Assembly (NCBI GenBank): GCA_020137815.1
Contig: CM035360.1
Location: forward strand, 2,384,077 to 2,448,076
Source: Hormiphora californensis
Lineage: Eukaryota > Ctenophora > Tentaculata > Cydippida > Pleurobrachiidae
Direction: 5' to 3'
DNA: 64,000 nt
The notes under the pieces are model-generated. The model saw only the letters and a list, made by a program, of their open reading frames with translations. It searched no databases and had not been told where the DNA came from. The position numbers and the translations under genes are program-made. Each line of letters begins with the position of its first letter. The stretch's first letter is position 1. Of the stretch, positions 1 through 10,003 are shown piece by piece.

Positions 1-252
1 GAGAGTCCCGCGCGTACCGGGTGTTACCGGAAGTTTCCAGAGAGTGTGTGAGTTGACACGGAGATTCATCCAACACTCTGTTTGAATCACACATCGTTCC
101 GACACCGAAAATAATACTCATATCTTCACATGGTTGTCGAAGGAACTTATAGTTGGATACAAATCAAAAAGACAACAACATCTCTCTATCTTTACACACT
201 AACAATATAGTCCAATATAGTCCAATAACTTAATGAGATGAGATACAAAGCT

Positions 253-923
253 TTACTCGTCAGCAGGCTCGGCCTTGGGGTACTTTGCCTGCCATTTCAG
301 TAGCTGCTTGGAGGGGTAAACACCTGGGAAAAAGGGGTGGAATGAGTATACTGTGTGTTATTTCCAGCTAAAATCTGATATGTCGACTGTCGAGATATTT
401 GGAATGGGAGGCGAAGGGACGACGCTGTAGTTTTTGGGGAAGATATATCAAATGGTTTTTACGCTAAATTTCTTTTCTCACCTCGTTCCAGTTGATCGTT
501 CCATTTTTCAACCCAGGTAGGTGGGCAGACGTGCTCAAAGTGGTGACGGAACCAATCACAGGGCTTGTATCCCTCTCCTTTCTTCCAGATACACTTCTGG
601 AAGTCACTGAGTGGGGGAGAAATGGGGTTAGGGGAGGGAGAAATGGGGTTAGGGGGTCACTGGGGAGTGGGGGTTAGGGTGGTAGCTGGGGTGAGAAATG
701 GGTTATTTGGGAGGGGGTAATGGGGTTAGGGAAAGTGATGTGAGGTCATTGGGGAATGGGGTTTGGGTACTCACATGAAGTATTGGTTGCATTTAGGTAC
801 TCACATGAAGTATTGGTTGCATTTGGGGGCCTGATTGAAGGCGGGGTATCGGGGATCGTATTTCGGGTGCCAAGTGAACCGCTTAATGGTCCCATCAGGC
901 ATTTCAACGTCTCGGAAACCCAT
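253..923 (-). CDS. COX6B: Cytochrome c oxidase subunit 6B (COX6B/COX12)
   Basis: Twin CX9C-type subunit of mitochondrial complex IV, on the intermembrane-space side and contacting the dimer interface. Exons on the minus strand are 923-805, 606-482 and 323-253; their lengths (119+125+71) sum to 315 nt, giving 104 aa and a stop. The protein contains the family signature DPRYPAFNQAPKCNQYF, then a CX9C pair (KCNQYFIDFQKC) and a CX10C pair (CDWFRHHFEHVC) followed by PPTWVEKWNDQLERG and a short C-terminal tail rich in Lys, as in animal COX6B1. The four cysteines form the two disulfides of the helical hairpin in known members. The exon-1 donor region is tandemly duplicated (769-824). A splice acceptor-like CTCTTTACAG lies 13 nt before the ATG. 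It lies directly downstream of EXOC7 on the same strand. Confidence 0.93.
769..824 (-). repeat. Tandem duplication of the COX6B exon-1 donor junction
   Basis: About 27 bp spanning the last codons of exon 1 and the GTGAGTA donor occurs twice head to tail (about 770-796 and 798-824). The upstream donor (GT at 804-803) keeps frame with exon 2. Reading on to the second donor meets a TGA at once. Confidence 0.85.
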
Positions 924-1146
924 TTCTAGCTATATTCTGTAAAGAGAGAGAGTTTAAAGCAAGTTTCAAAAAAATAATAACATCATTTCAAGCATCAAAC
1001 ATATTTTTAAAAGATCGAAATTTGTATCAAAATAGTACACACACTAATTACATACACACATGTACACAGTCAATATGTCACCTCCCCCTGTCACATACAC
1101 AATACCTTCACATTCTATAAATTTACACGTCATGTTCTAAAGGCTC

Positions 1147-1983
1147 TCACTGATCAAAGAATGCGAGTAACATTTTCTCGATATGGTCAGGGGTGTATTC
1201 TATATATTTCCCCGGATTAGATGTGAACTTAGCGTCTCTATAACGCTCATATAATTCAACATAACACTGCATTACCGCATTGATGTTATCAATAATTATC
1301 ATATGTCTAAACTCAGCATCAGGTATAGCCCACTTTTTCTGCAGGGTCCACTGTTCCAAGAAATAGTTATTGAATGTTTTAAATCGTGACTTGACCGCTT
1401 CCTTCTGCGCCTTTTCACTTTCCTTCTTCACCGCACTACCAGTATTTTCAATACAAACATCAGTTAAAGTCCTATACCAAGTTCTATATTGTTCCTTCTG
1501 TCTCTCGATCAGGTCTGCATATTTCTCAGCCGGCTCTATCTCATTAGGTCGAGCTAGCAGTGCTGACAACTCCCCCTCCTCCAACAAATACCTTCTAATG
1601 TAGTTGTAGTTGTTCATCAGGAACAGTGCTGACAGACACTTGTTTTCATATTGCTCTGACTTCACTGCTAGATTCCTTTCTAGAGCGGTTATAATTCCCA
1701 GTATATACTGTCCCACAGCACGTTGGATTATAGATAACTGAAGTTGTCTGGTACCTTGGTGTTGAACACCCTGTAACAGTGTCCCTACTGTCTCTCTGTG
1801 TTGTAGGAGTTGTCCACAGATACTCATAACATTGGATGTGAGTTGGTGGACTGTTCCATCAATTGCAATGTTAGATGATCGTACACTGTCGTCTTTAACG
1901 AACAACTTGAATTGTTCGAGAGTCTCCTTCACACAACTTGTCACCTGATAGAGAGGGAGAAAGGTTAGAGAGAGAGAGAGAGA

Positions 1984-2056
<73 letters not shown>

Positions 2057-3864
2057 CCTCGAAGAAGAAGAAAAAGAAGAAGAGAGGTTATAAAATAAAG
2101 AGAGGCAACGGGGGAAACATATTAGAGGGAATGCATACTGCTGTGCAAGACGTGTCACTGAACAGAAACAAGAGGGACAAGGTCAATAAGTACCAACCTG
2201 CGAGATGAGGTCAGATATAGGAGATAGTGGCTGCACTTCCAATTCTAACTGATCTGTTGAAATCAGACTGTACTTGATCCTATTTAGTCCTTTGTAAAGA
2301 GTCAACATGGGGAATAGCGTTACCCAGTTGCTATTCACTATTTGCTCTCGGGCTGCTTTCACTAACAGAACTCCCTCTCCCTCAAAATGGCCCATTGTGT
2401 CCTGGGAGAAGGAGAGTGTTAGTAGGATGAGGAAAAGTAGGGGTATGCCTATTGGTGATATGATTGATTAAAAGGTTGTCTGGCGAGCCCCCACACCCAA
2501 TGATCAACCCTATTTATACCCTCTTCCACCCTCCTAGCACACCTTGAGTGTTTCCTGAAAGGATGCATCCTGGTAGCTAGGCGGCACTAGTTCCCTAATC
2601 TGATAGTATATAGCTCTGATCAGTTGGGTAAAATAGAAGGAAAGACGGCCGAAACTTGCTGTACTCTTCTCGACGTTTATCTCTTCTTTTATCACCTGAG
2701 GAGACCATAGTGATGAACAATTGTTTTATCTTACAGCGCAGGAGGGAGAGAAAATAGGGAACCTCGTATTTCGTAACCAAACTCTAACGGCTAACCTGGA
2801 AGAAGAAGAAGAGAAGACTCTAACCTGGAAGAAGAAGAAGAGAAGACTCTAACCTGTATTGAATTGTGATCGGAAGCGGTCCTTTTATGCCCCCTCTTGC
2901 TCTGTCTCTTGATATCTGTCCGAGAGAGCTTACTGCCCTTTCTGGTTATCTCTGCGTTTTTAGCCTTTCTCCCAAAGAGGGGCGTTACATTTCCAAACAT
3001 GGGCAGCTGTTCGTGCTCAGCCAACCGCTCCATACTCTCCCTGGAAATGGGAAAGTAAGGGGGTGAGGTGAGGGGTGAGGGGTGTTACAGGTTAGGGGTG
3101 CAGGTGGGCCGTGGGAGGTACCACCTAGTTAATTATAATACTGAGTTTATAATAGTAGGAGACTATTAGAAAGATAACATGTGTGCTTACCTAAGGTAAC
3201 GACGCTGTGCCTTGACAAAATTATCCTTCAGCTCAGCGACATAATCGTGTTTTGCATCACCAGGTGAGAGATATTGCAGATTCCCTGGGACCCATGATGA
3301 TATCAACTTCAGATTCTCCTTTACTTCCGGGGGCAGGAGAGGGAGAACAGTTTCTAGATCCTCAATATTAAACTCCTCAACCGGCACTTTCCTTGCCCTT
3401 CGCTTCAAAAGATCTTCATACTCCTTGCACATATTACTGATCCCGTTTCTAAAGAGGGCCTGTAAGTTTGCCACTTCATTGCTCCCTGGGTTATTCTCCA
3501 AAAAGAACCGTATCGCCTTCGCCAAGTCCCTCATGTGACCGATATACTCTGGGATATTCTGGGTGACTGAGTTGTTGATGGTCTTCTCTAGCTCCTCTCT
3601 GATACAGTAATACCGTGCTACTTTCTCCAGTTCACGGACTGCTAGCTCGCTGTTACTTTGAGCCCTGATCTTTATCTGCATCTCCTCATATACGGGCATT
3701 ATCCTGCTTTTTAGTCGAACTAGCCGGTCATCGAACTGGGTTAGTCGCTCCTTCATACAGGTAGTCAGGGTTGAACTCCTGTTGAGCATGGATTTGAAGG
3801 ATTCCAACTTGGCTCTGTCCTCTTTGAGTTGAGCCTCAATCATGGCCACTTGGCCTGATGTCAT
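1147..3864 (-). CDS. EXOC7: Exocyst complex component 7 (Exo70)
   Basis: Exo70 subunit of the octameric exocyst, which tethers secretory vesicles to PI(4,5)P2-rich plasma membrane. Five exons on the minus strand: 3864-3191, 3040-2854, 2695-2543, 2401-2198 and 1944-1147. They sum to 2016 nt with frame kept at every junction, giving 671 aa, close to the 620-730 aa usual for the family. The N-terminus is helical coiled coil (MTSGQVAMIEAQLKEDRAKL). The middle carries ELEKVARYYCIREELE and FNIEDLETVLPLLPPEVKENL. The C-terminal domain ends with FTSNPGKYIEYTPDHIEKML, matching the conserved Exo70 end that binds phosphoinositide. Identity rests on this overall pattern. The start is preceded by TTATATAG-CACC, an acceptor-like site. 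Intron 2 carries two 29-bp units that look like miniature introns. Confidence 0.93.
1958..2053. repeat. (GA)n microsatellite in EXOC7 intron 4
   Basis: Nearly pure GA array on the plus strand, hence CU-rich on the transcribed sense of EXOC7. It starts about 15 bp upstream (in gene sense) of the exon-5 acceptor and may act as an extended polypyrimidine tract. Confidence 0.95.
2789..2853 (-). repeat. Two 29-bp tandem units after EXOC7 exon 2 resembling mini-introns
   Basis: Read on the minus strand, intron 2 begins with two identical 29-bp units, each starting GTTAGAG, continuing with a pyrimidine run and ending TTCCAG, followed by a third GTTAG. Each unit thus has both a donor-like and an acceptor-like end. 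Confidence 0.75.
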
Positions 3865-4240
3865 GGTGCTATATAACAGGGGAGGTGGTTATAATTCTGA
3901 GTTAGAATGGGAGAGATAGGGGCTAGGGAGTAGGGTTTGTCACTCACTATTATATATAACAGGGGAGCTGACTAAAATACCGAGTTAAAGAGGGAGAGTT
4001 GGAGGATTCAGGGGAGGGAGAGTAAGTACACGAGAGTTGTGTAACTAGATAAGAAAGATGTGAGTTGGTTAGTGGTTACAGATCATTAGTTATATAGGGG
4101 CTAGGGTTGGAGACAAGAAAAATACCAATTGGGTAGATAAAACATTTGAATAAGTTATAGGTTAAAACAAATAAATAATGATAAAATAATTAATTTTGTG
4201 AAATTGTAGCCTGCACAATCAAATTCTAAAACATTCAGAG
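3865..4240. other. Intergenic upstream of EXOC7
   Basis: No gene seen. The stretch repeats a segment close to the EXOC7 start: TATATAACAGGGGAG occurs near 3870 and again near 3952. The rest is A/T-rich sequence up to the LINE tail. Confidence 0.5.
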
Positions 4241-4583
4241 AATAATAATAATAATAATATTCCGCGCTTGTATACCGCCCATACCCGACGGAAACATGTC
4301 AAAATATTGGCGATGCTCCGTCGAGTCATCAGAGCGGTATATCCTCGATTAAATATATGACACACACGAACACTCTGGTTGAAAAAGAACAATATATTGT
4401 AAGACTAAATTAACTGGACATATAAAACTGAAGGATAAACTGGTCCCATAAACCTGTAGCTATAAATTTAAAACACACTTTACTTACACCTGCTAGGAAA
4501 AAGGATACTAGGTAGTGAAATAATAACATGGCTAGAGAGAGGTTGACACTGATTGCCCGCAGGCCCCACAACTACAACAAACA

Positions 4584-7500
4584 TTACAACTCAGCCATGG
4601 GTTCCCCATCACCCACTCCAAATGCACCAACGAAGAGATGTGTTTTCAGGCGGGCCTTGAAGGTTTCGACGTTGGGGATTGACCTAAGCTCAAGGGGTAG
4701 TCCATTCCAAACATTAGGTAGAAATACCGATAGTCTCCTGCGTCTCAACTTAGAGTTGGCGTTGATACTGGTCATCTTCGGGTGTTTCAATCTGTACGGA
4801 TCAGTAACATTAGTCATCCTTGTTGTCCTGGAGAGACCCCAACTGTCATCAAGTGGCACCATTTCCTGGAGGTAACGGGGTGCTGTTCCATAGACTATCT
4901 TGTAGGCGATTAGACAGGCTTTGAAGTCCAGCCTGTAGGAGATCGGTAAAATATGACACTTCCTGAAGTATTCCATGTAATCCTCTTGGTGCCCATGGAT
5001 GTTGAATATGAAGCGAACACAGGCGTTAAGGAGTTTCTGGAGCCCACTGAGAACTCGACCAGGAAGCCCATAATACAGAATGTTACTGTAGTCAATCCTC
5101 GAAATGATCAATTGTTTGACCAACATTATCTTTGTTGTGACATCAAAACATTTGTGTAGTTGCCATAGGTTCCGTAATACCAGTCCACACTGTTTCCTCA
5201 CATTATTAACCTGACGTTCGAGATTTAGATTGTGATCCAAGAGAATTCCCAGGGTTTTACCATCAGTTCCACTGCATTCACTAGGGAAAATGTCCGTTCC
5301 CCCAAAGCTGATGACTGGATCAAAAGAGACTTTACTTAACGAACTGCGCTTTCCAAGCAGGATGAATTCTGTCTTAGCCTCGTTGCATTTTAACCACTGT
5401 CCTACCATCCACCTCTTTACCCTCGCCAAACACTCCTCAATATCCACCTTTGCCTCAGACCAGCCAGTAGAATCCGTAGGGACCAGACTCACATAGAGCT
5501 GGGAGTCATCCGCATATAGCTTTATCCGAAGACCATACGGTTCCACAATATCTTGCACAGCTTCAATATAAAGTAGAAACAAAATTGGACCAAGAAGGGA
5601 CCCCTGGGGTACTCCACATAGTAAGGCCAGGGTATCCGAGAGACAATCACCGACTGAGACTCTGAATGATCTAGAACTCAGGTAGCTCCTAAACCATTGA
5701 AGAGGATTACCATCCACTCCAAACCGATTCTGCAACACCTCCAACAACTTTCCGTGATCCACTGTGTCAAACGCAGCGCTCATGTCCAAACAAATAAGAG
5801 CTACTACATTTCCTTTATCCATCTCGCCTAGTACATCATCAAACATGCTGGCTAAAAGAGTTTCGCAGCTGTGCCCAACACGGTAACCGGATTGATGCTT
5901 GCCCAAAAGAGAATTGTTATCCAGGTAGTCATTCAGCTGCGTGAGAACTACCTTCTCAAGAAGCTTAGAAAGAAATGGGATGTTCGAAACAGGCCGATAG
6001 TTACTGAGAGCTTCCCGATCTCCATAGATATTCTTAATAGTAGGAAACACGATCGCCTTCTGGAGAGATTCTGCTACTGTCGACTGCTGGAGAGAGTGGT
6101 TGACTATCGATGTCAATACAGGAGCAAGGTCCCATATACACTCCTTCACTACCCAAGTGGGCAAGGGGTCAAGGTCACAATGTTTACTTGACATAGACTT
6201 CACAATTGAAACAAGTTCCTCCTCAGATACCTCTCTGAATTCCTTCCACGTTGCATGACAATTTCTTCCAGGTTCCTCAAAGTCACCAGCTTGTTGCTGT
6301 TCTTCGTTAACTTGATTCCGAATTTTAGTCACTTTAGAACTAAAAAACTGTGAGAAATCATCCGCCAAGCTCTTAGTGCTAGTTGTTTCAGGGAGAATAG
6401 TTTCAGCCTTTCCCATGAGTTTCTGGAGCTTATTTTGTAGTTTCTTCGGATCTCCTTTGACTGCATCCAAGTCCTCTTTGATGAAAAGTGACCTCTTTTC
6501 TTTATCCATATTTCCATACAGTTTCTTCAGATCGTTAAATCTCCGCTTTGCATCCTCAGTCCCATGTTTTCGCCAATACCGTTCTGCAGTCCTCCTCTCA
6601 CGAAGCAATCCTCTAAGTTCCTCATCCCTCCACGGCTTAAACTTTTTCCCCGTCCTCACCCGCTTCCTCGGTACTCGCTTTTCCACTATCCCTTCCAGCC
6701 AACGATAGAAGTTCACAACACCCTCCTCTGGATCCCTCCCTTCCTCAAAATCTGCTTTCCTCAAGTCCTCTTTAAATCCCTCCAAATCCATTGACTTGTA
6801 GTCCACATATTCTCGAAACACTAATTTCTTCAGACGGGAGTTAGACAGGTCAGGTCTCACTTGAATCCCAAACCGCACCAGGAAGTGATCTGAAGTAGTA
6901 CCATTTGGAAAGATGGATATGTCATCCAGAGCAGTTTCTCTCGTTGTTATCACCAGATCCAAGGTTCCTCCATGCCTATGAGTAGGCAACAGTGGTACCC
7001 TTTGTTGAAGGTCAAACGAATCCAGGAGCTCCAACAGTTTCCTTGAATAGAAGTTGTTATCATCTTGCACCTGGAAATTCAGGTCTCCAGCAATAATCGG
7101 AGTTCCTTGCTTCATAACAAGCTCAGAAAGGTAGTCACCAAACTCTGATAGGAAAGTAGCCTCCGTAAGTCTTGACTTCGGTGTGTATGGGGGGCGGTAA
7201 ATGTTACAGAGTCTCTTCGGTTGGTCCCTGTCACTGATGAGAACTTCTTGAACTTGAAATGACTTATACTTGGTCTTTACCGGACACTGCCGAAGAACTA
7301 TACCATCTCGAAAAAGAATTCCGATCCCGCCACCTCCTCTGTCTCCTCTGGGGCATGAGAAAATATCCCATCCATTATCCCTGATTTCCTGGAGTTTCCC
7401 TGTGTCAGTGGACTTTAGAAATGTTTCCTGTATGAGACAGATATCACAATCCGCATCTTCCAGATGTGAAATAACACCTCCAGTTTTGTTGACTAGAGAG

Positions 7501-7622
7501 CGGACATTTAATGTCCCAATCTTCCAAGTCTTTTCCTGTGTAGCTCCTCCTTGGTCCTCGTCTAGTACAGGTTTTTTTCCTCTTTGCTTACACCTGAAGT
7601 CCTCTCCATCAGCCGTGCTCGT
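4584..7622 (-). CDS. LINE ORF2: APE endonuclease and reverse transcriptase, -1 frame of ORF1
   Basis: This frame is open from just after a stop at 7623-7625 to 4584, but its first ATG (7115) lies inside the endonuclease domain. Translated from the frameshift site (7571) it gives about 995 aa. Endonuclease motifs in order: TLNVRSLVNKTG, LIQETFL (catalytic Glu), the GGGGIGILFRDG strand, IYRPPYTP, GDLNFQ, THRHGGTLDLVI and TTSDHFLV. Reverse-transcriptase motifs: NYRPVSNIPFLSKLLEKVV, LDMSAAFDTVDHGKLLEVL, GVPQGSLLGPILFLLY and YADDSQLYVSL (catalytic YADD). The C-terminal part has an ICYKI-less helical region and no evident RNase H. It nicks target DNA and primes reverse transcription. The lack of an ATG before the endonuclease strongly suggests it is made as an ORF1-ORF2 fusion or by reinitiation. 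Confidence 0.92.
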   Translation of the reverse strand, partial: TSTADGEDFRCKQRGKKPVLDEDQGGATQEKTWKIGTLNVRSLVNKTGGVISHLEDADCDICLIQETFLKSTDTGKLQEIRDNGWDIFSCPRGDRGGGGIGILFRDGIVLRQCPVKTKYKSFQVQEVLISDRDQPKRLCNIYRPPYTPKSRLTEATFLSEFGDYLSELVMKQGTPIIAGDLNFQVQDDNNFYSRKLLELLDSFDLQQRVPLLPTHRHGGTLDLVITTRETALDDISIFPNGTTSDHFLVRFGIQVRPDLSNSRLKKLVFREYVDYKSMDLEGFKEDLRKADFEEGRDPEEGVVNFYRWLEGIVEKRVPRKRVRTGKKFKPWRDEELRGLLRERRTAERYWRKHGTEDAKRRFNDLKKLYGNMDKEKRSLFIKEDLDAVKGDPKKLQNKLQKLMGKAETILPETTSTKSLADDFSQFFSSKVTKIRNQVNEEQQQAGDFEEPGRNCHATWKEFREVSEEELVSIVKSMSSKHCDLDPLPTWVVKECIWDLAPVLTSIVNHSLQQSTVAESLQKAIVFPTIKNIYGDREALSNYRPVSNIPFLSKLLEKVVLTQLNDYLDNNSLLGKHQSGYRVGHSCETLLASMFDDVLGEMDKGNVVALICLDMSAAFDTVDHGKLLEVLQNRFGVDGNPLQWFRSYLSSRSFRVSVGDCLSDTLALLCGVPQGSLLGPILFLLYIEAVQDIVEPYGLRIKLYADDSQLYVSLVPTDSTGWSEAKVDIEECLARVKRWMVGQWLKCNEAKTEFILLGKRSSLSKVSFDPVISFGGTDIFPSECSGTDGKTLGILLDHNLNLERQVNNVRKQCGLVLRNLWQLHKCFDVTTKIMLVKQLIISRIDYSNILYYGLPGRVLSGLQKLLNACVRFIFNIHGHQEDYMEYFRKCHILPISYRLDFKACLIAYKIVYGTAPRYLQEMVPLDDSWGLSRTTRMTNVTDPYRLKHPKMTSINANSKLRRRRLSVFLPNVWNGLPLELRSIPNVETFKARLKTHLFVGAFGVGDGEPMAEL

Positions 7623-8749
7623 TCATTGATGTACGAGGGGCACCACATACTAGAAGCAGTATGGGTCCTAGCATACTTCTTATCCTCTCTTGATCCTCCA
7701 GCCGCACAGTTTACACACTTCATCTTACCAGTTTCATTGTTCTTCTTAGCTCTACACTCCTTTGTCTGGTGTGTTCCAGCACAAAAGCAGCATACAGGAT
7801 TTTCCTTCTGTGGACAGTAGATCGAGCCTGCTATATGTCCGTATCCTTGACAGTGATAGCATTGAATCACATGATACCTGTTCTTGACAAAATGTTGTCG
7901 AAGACCTAGGTTGAGTTTATCACCGTTGTTAGACAAAAGCCTCCGGATCTCTGGAGCCATCTGGATCACCGCATACCTGTCTCTTTCACTCACAAACACC
8001 ACTTTCAACTTCTTATCCTCATGGTAAAGCTTCCTGATATCCTCATTTTTGTCCAAAATCGCTGCCAGGATAGTCTCCTTTTCCAGTAGATCAGGGTTCA
8101 AATCATTAATAGTCACCTTCGGTTCAAGCTTCTTGGCCTCCTCTGAGAAGAATGACATCGAACAGTCCTGTGCAAGAGGAGTCAAAACTTTCTCCGCTTC
8201 CTTCATCTGGTCCTCATTAGGGAAATACAGCCGGGTATGGTCACTGTTCACTCTGGATCTCACCACCGGTATCGTCTTCAACGCAGTTTCCACTTTGGGT
8301 TTGACCTCATCAGTCCACTTCTTAGCACAGAATCCTGACCCTCCTTCCTCATTGATGCCAGTTGTAATATTCACGTAGTGTTTCATCGTAGGTGTAACCG
8401 GTTCCTCTGGATCACCACCAACAATATCACTTTTCCCATTCTCCATAGGCTTGACCAAAGCAGAGATAGTCGAAACCAGATCTTTGTGCAGCTTTGCAAA
8501 CGACTCTTTCAGATCAGTTTGGTCTCCAGGAACAGAAAACGGTGCCGACGCCGGAAGCATACTGTAGCAGGCTTTGAGAAGATGCCACAACTGAGGTTTA
8601 TGGACAGACGACGGACAAACAGTGTCACCCCTCTCAAGGCACACTAACAAATCACTACCCTTATAATCATTGCTAAATACTTCTCCTGATAACACGTCTT
8701 CAAAATCACTCTTAGTGATACATATGTCATAATTACTCGTAACGGTCAT
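7562..8749 (-). CDS. LINE ORF1: gag-like nucleic-acid-binding protein with zinc knuckles
   Basis: 395 aa, ATG at 8749, stop at 7562. It begins MTVTSNYDICITKSDF. The middle has an RRM-like stretch (VVRSRVNSDHTRLYF; LKVVFVSERDRYAVIQM). The C-terminal third has CCHC-type zinc knuckles: CYHCQGYGHIAGSIYC followed by CCFCAGTHQTKEC and KMKCVNC. Such ORF1 proteins coat the retrotransposon RNA and act as chaperones in CR1/Jockey-group LINEs. The last codons contain the heptamer A AAA AAC, three codons before the TAG, placing ORF2 in the -1 frame. Confidence 0.9.
   Translation of the reverse strand: MTVTSNYDICITKSDFEDVLSGEVFSNDYKGSDLLVCLERGDTVCPSSVHKPQLWHLLKACYSMLPASAPFSVPGDQTDLKESFAKLHKDLVSTISALVKPMENGKSDIVGGDPEEPVTPTMKHYVNITTGINEEGGSGFCAKKWTDEVKPKVETALKTIPVVRSRVNSDHTRLYFPNEDQMKEAEKVLTPLAQDCSMSFFSEEAKKLEPKVTINDLNPDLLEKETILAAILDKNEDIRKLYHEDKKLKVVFVSERDRYAVIQMAPEIRRLLSNNGDKLNLGLRQHFVKNRYHVIQCYHCQGYGHIAGSIYCPQKENPVCCFCAGTHQTKECRAKKNNETGKMKCVNCAAGGSREDKKYARTHTASSMWCPSYINERARLMERTSGVSKEEKNLY
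7571..7577 (-). promoter_or_regulatory. Candidate -1 ribosomal frameshift heptamer A AAA AAC
   Basis: In the ORF1 frame the codons read GAG GAA AAA AAC CTG TAC TAG. The heptamer fits X XXY YYZ exactly (A AAA AAC), the slip site used for example in some retroviral gag-pro junctions. Slipping back one base enters the open ORF2 frame at CCT GTA CTA. No obvious downstream hairpin or pseudoknot was recognised by eye. Confidence 0.6.
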
Positions 8750-8993
8750 CCTAAAACACCCGTTGCACGCCGGCCAACAACAAACTCTTCACAGATATCA
8801 CTCGTAAGTTAAGTTAAAGTAGGCCTAACAGAGATCTAAAAGATTAGAGAATAGATGCTAACACAGTTATCGGAACGATTGACGGCAAACTCAAATTAAT
8901 TTGTTTAAAGTAGTGTTGAAAAGTTTGAGAACAATTAATTAATTATAATATTAGGGTGAAATAACTAAACAAATAACAAGTTTGTGATACTAT

Positions 8994-9494
8994 TTACATA
9001 ATTTTACAGTCTTTATTCTCTTCCTGTTCCTCCTGGGGACCATTAGCCGGGGAGGCAGTACTTGCAACCTCTCCCTCACTACTCTGCTCACCACCCTCAG
9101 CAGGCGGGGGTTTCGCCAAACCATACTTCTCCCTCAGACGATTTCTTTGTTCCTCCCTTTCAGCGCTTATCGCAGCGTAGTGAGCCTTTCTTGCTTCTTG
9201 CTGGAGAAATATTGGTTATTTAGATTCAGTGACAAGAGTATGCATAATTTTCAACAAAAAACACTACCTCCTGTGCGAGTAGCAGCGCTTACAAACAAAC
9301 AAACATCTAAACAAACAAATAAATAAATAAAATACCTCCTGTGCAGCTTGCTCCTCTTCAGAAAGGGTTGGAGGCGGTGGAGGAGGTTCTTCCTTCTCCT
9401 CTAACAAATCCTTGCATTTCTTTGTCGCCTCACCAATCTTATCAGTGATCCCGCCAGTTTTGCTCTTCACGTACTGCTTTACAACGAAGTTCAT
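8994..9494 (-). CDS. CPLX: Complexin with C-terminal CaaX box
   Basis: Small cytosolic regulator that binds the assembled SNARE bundle and clamps or promotes synaptic vesicle fusion. Two exons on the minus strand, 9494-9336 and 9200-8994 (159+207 nt), encode 121 aa. The N-terminus MNFVVKQYVK resembles the MxFxxKQ start of complexins. An acidic/proline linker (KEEPPPPPPTLSEEEQ) leads into the accessory and central helices: QEARKAHYAAISAEREEQRN and RLREKYGLAK, matching the SNARE-binding RKAxYAxxxAEREexRxxxRxKYGl pattern. The C-terminus is CKIM, a CaaX motif predicting farnesylation, as in vertebrate complexin 3/4 and several invertebrate complexins. An acceptor-like TTTTAG lies 6 nt upstream of the ATG. 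An 11-bp copy of the exon-1 donor edge recurs in the intron near 9268. Confidence 0.88.
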
Positions 9495-10003
9495 TCACAG
9501 CTAAAAGTTTTAGTGAGTTTAAGACTTCAGTGACTGAGTCTGAGCGACCGGGATCCCAAGGGCGGCAGCCTCGCCCCTCGGTCCGAGCCATGCCATGTGA
9601 CAAGTATTGGCCAGTGTCTACACACTCTATGGGGCGAGGAGACGAGAATGACATCTTCGCGATAATATTGGTACAGAAGAGACGTGAAAACAAGCGTTTT
9701 TGGCTCCCTAACTTTGTTTTTCGCCCTGAATTTCAGAATTTCTGATTTTGAAATCTTGAATTTTAAAATTCAAAATTCAAAACTTAGACGCGCGCGTCTT
9801 ATGCATCGCTTAAATCAAATTTTGTCGCGCGTTACAATACGTTGTACAAAATGCAGCGACACTTTCCAAAGCAGATGTTATGAGTTTTGATCTGCCCGGC
9901 CCCTCCGCAAACATTTCCCTTTTATTTTGCCCCTTTTTGCCCCTTTTCTTCTTCGTCGTTTCGGGGGAATTTCTTTTCTTTCCTGTCGCTACTGTGATTC
10001 AAA
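9495..10003. promoter_or_regulatory. Divergent intergenic region between complexin and OPLAH
   Basis: About 510 bp separate the two divergent starts, so this must hold both promoters unless complexin starts further upstream. The part next to complexin is CG-rich (cgaccgggatcccaagg and following); the middle is A/T-rich with CGCGCG runs. No TATA box or other defined element is claimed. Confidence 0.5.

Larger units (their letters stand above)
4240..8950 (-). mobile_element. Near-complete non-LTR retrotransposon (LINE, L2/CR1/Jockey-like)
   Basis: Minus-strand element with a 5' untranslated part (about 8750-8950), ORF1 with zinc knuckles, ORF2 with APE-type endonuclease and reverse transcriptase, a 3' UTR (about 4260-4583) and an (ATT)n tail at 4241-4260. 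A 3' end carrying a conserved GCGGTATACAAGCGCGG-like block followed by a short tandem repeat rather than poly(A) is typical of CR1/L2-group elements. Both ORFs are intact apart from the designed-looking frame change, so the copy looks young or only recently silent. I could not define a target-site duplication, and the 5' boundary is approximate. It lies between EXOC7 and complexin. Confidence 0.9.

Noticed and set aside
596-735. GGGGTTAGGGG-type repeats resembling telomeric TTAGGG
   Set aside because: Irregular GGGGTTAGGGGGAGAAAT units in a COX6B intron, not a TTAGGG array.
1895-2158. Long open frames rich in Ser-Leu or Arg-Glu over CT/GA arrays (also near 24300-24650, 27250-27640, 37650-37980, 39833-40381, 41819-42424)
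   Set aside because: Pure dinucleotide repeats keep all frames open; no non-repeat coding signal.
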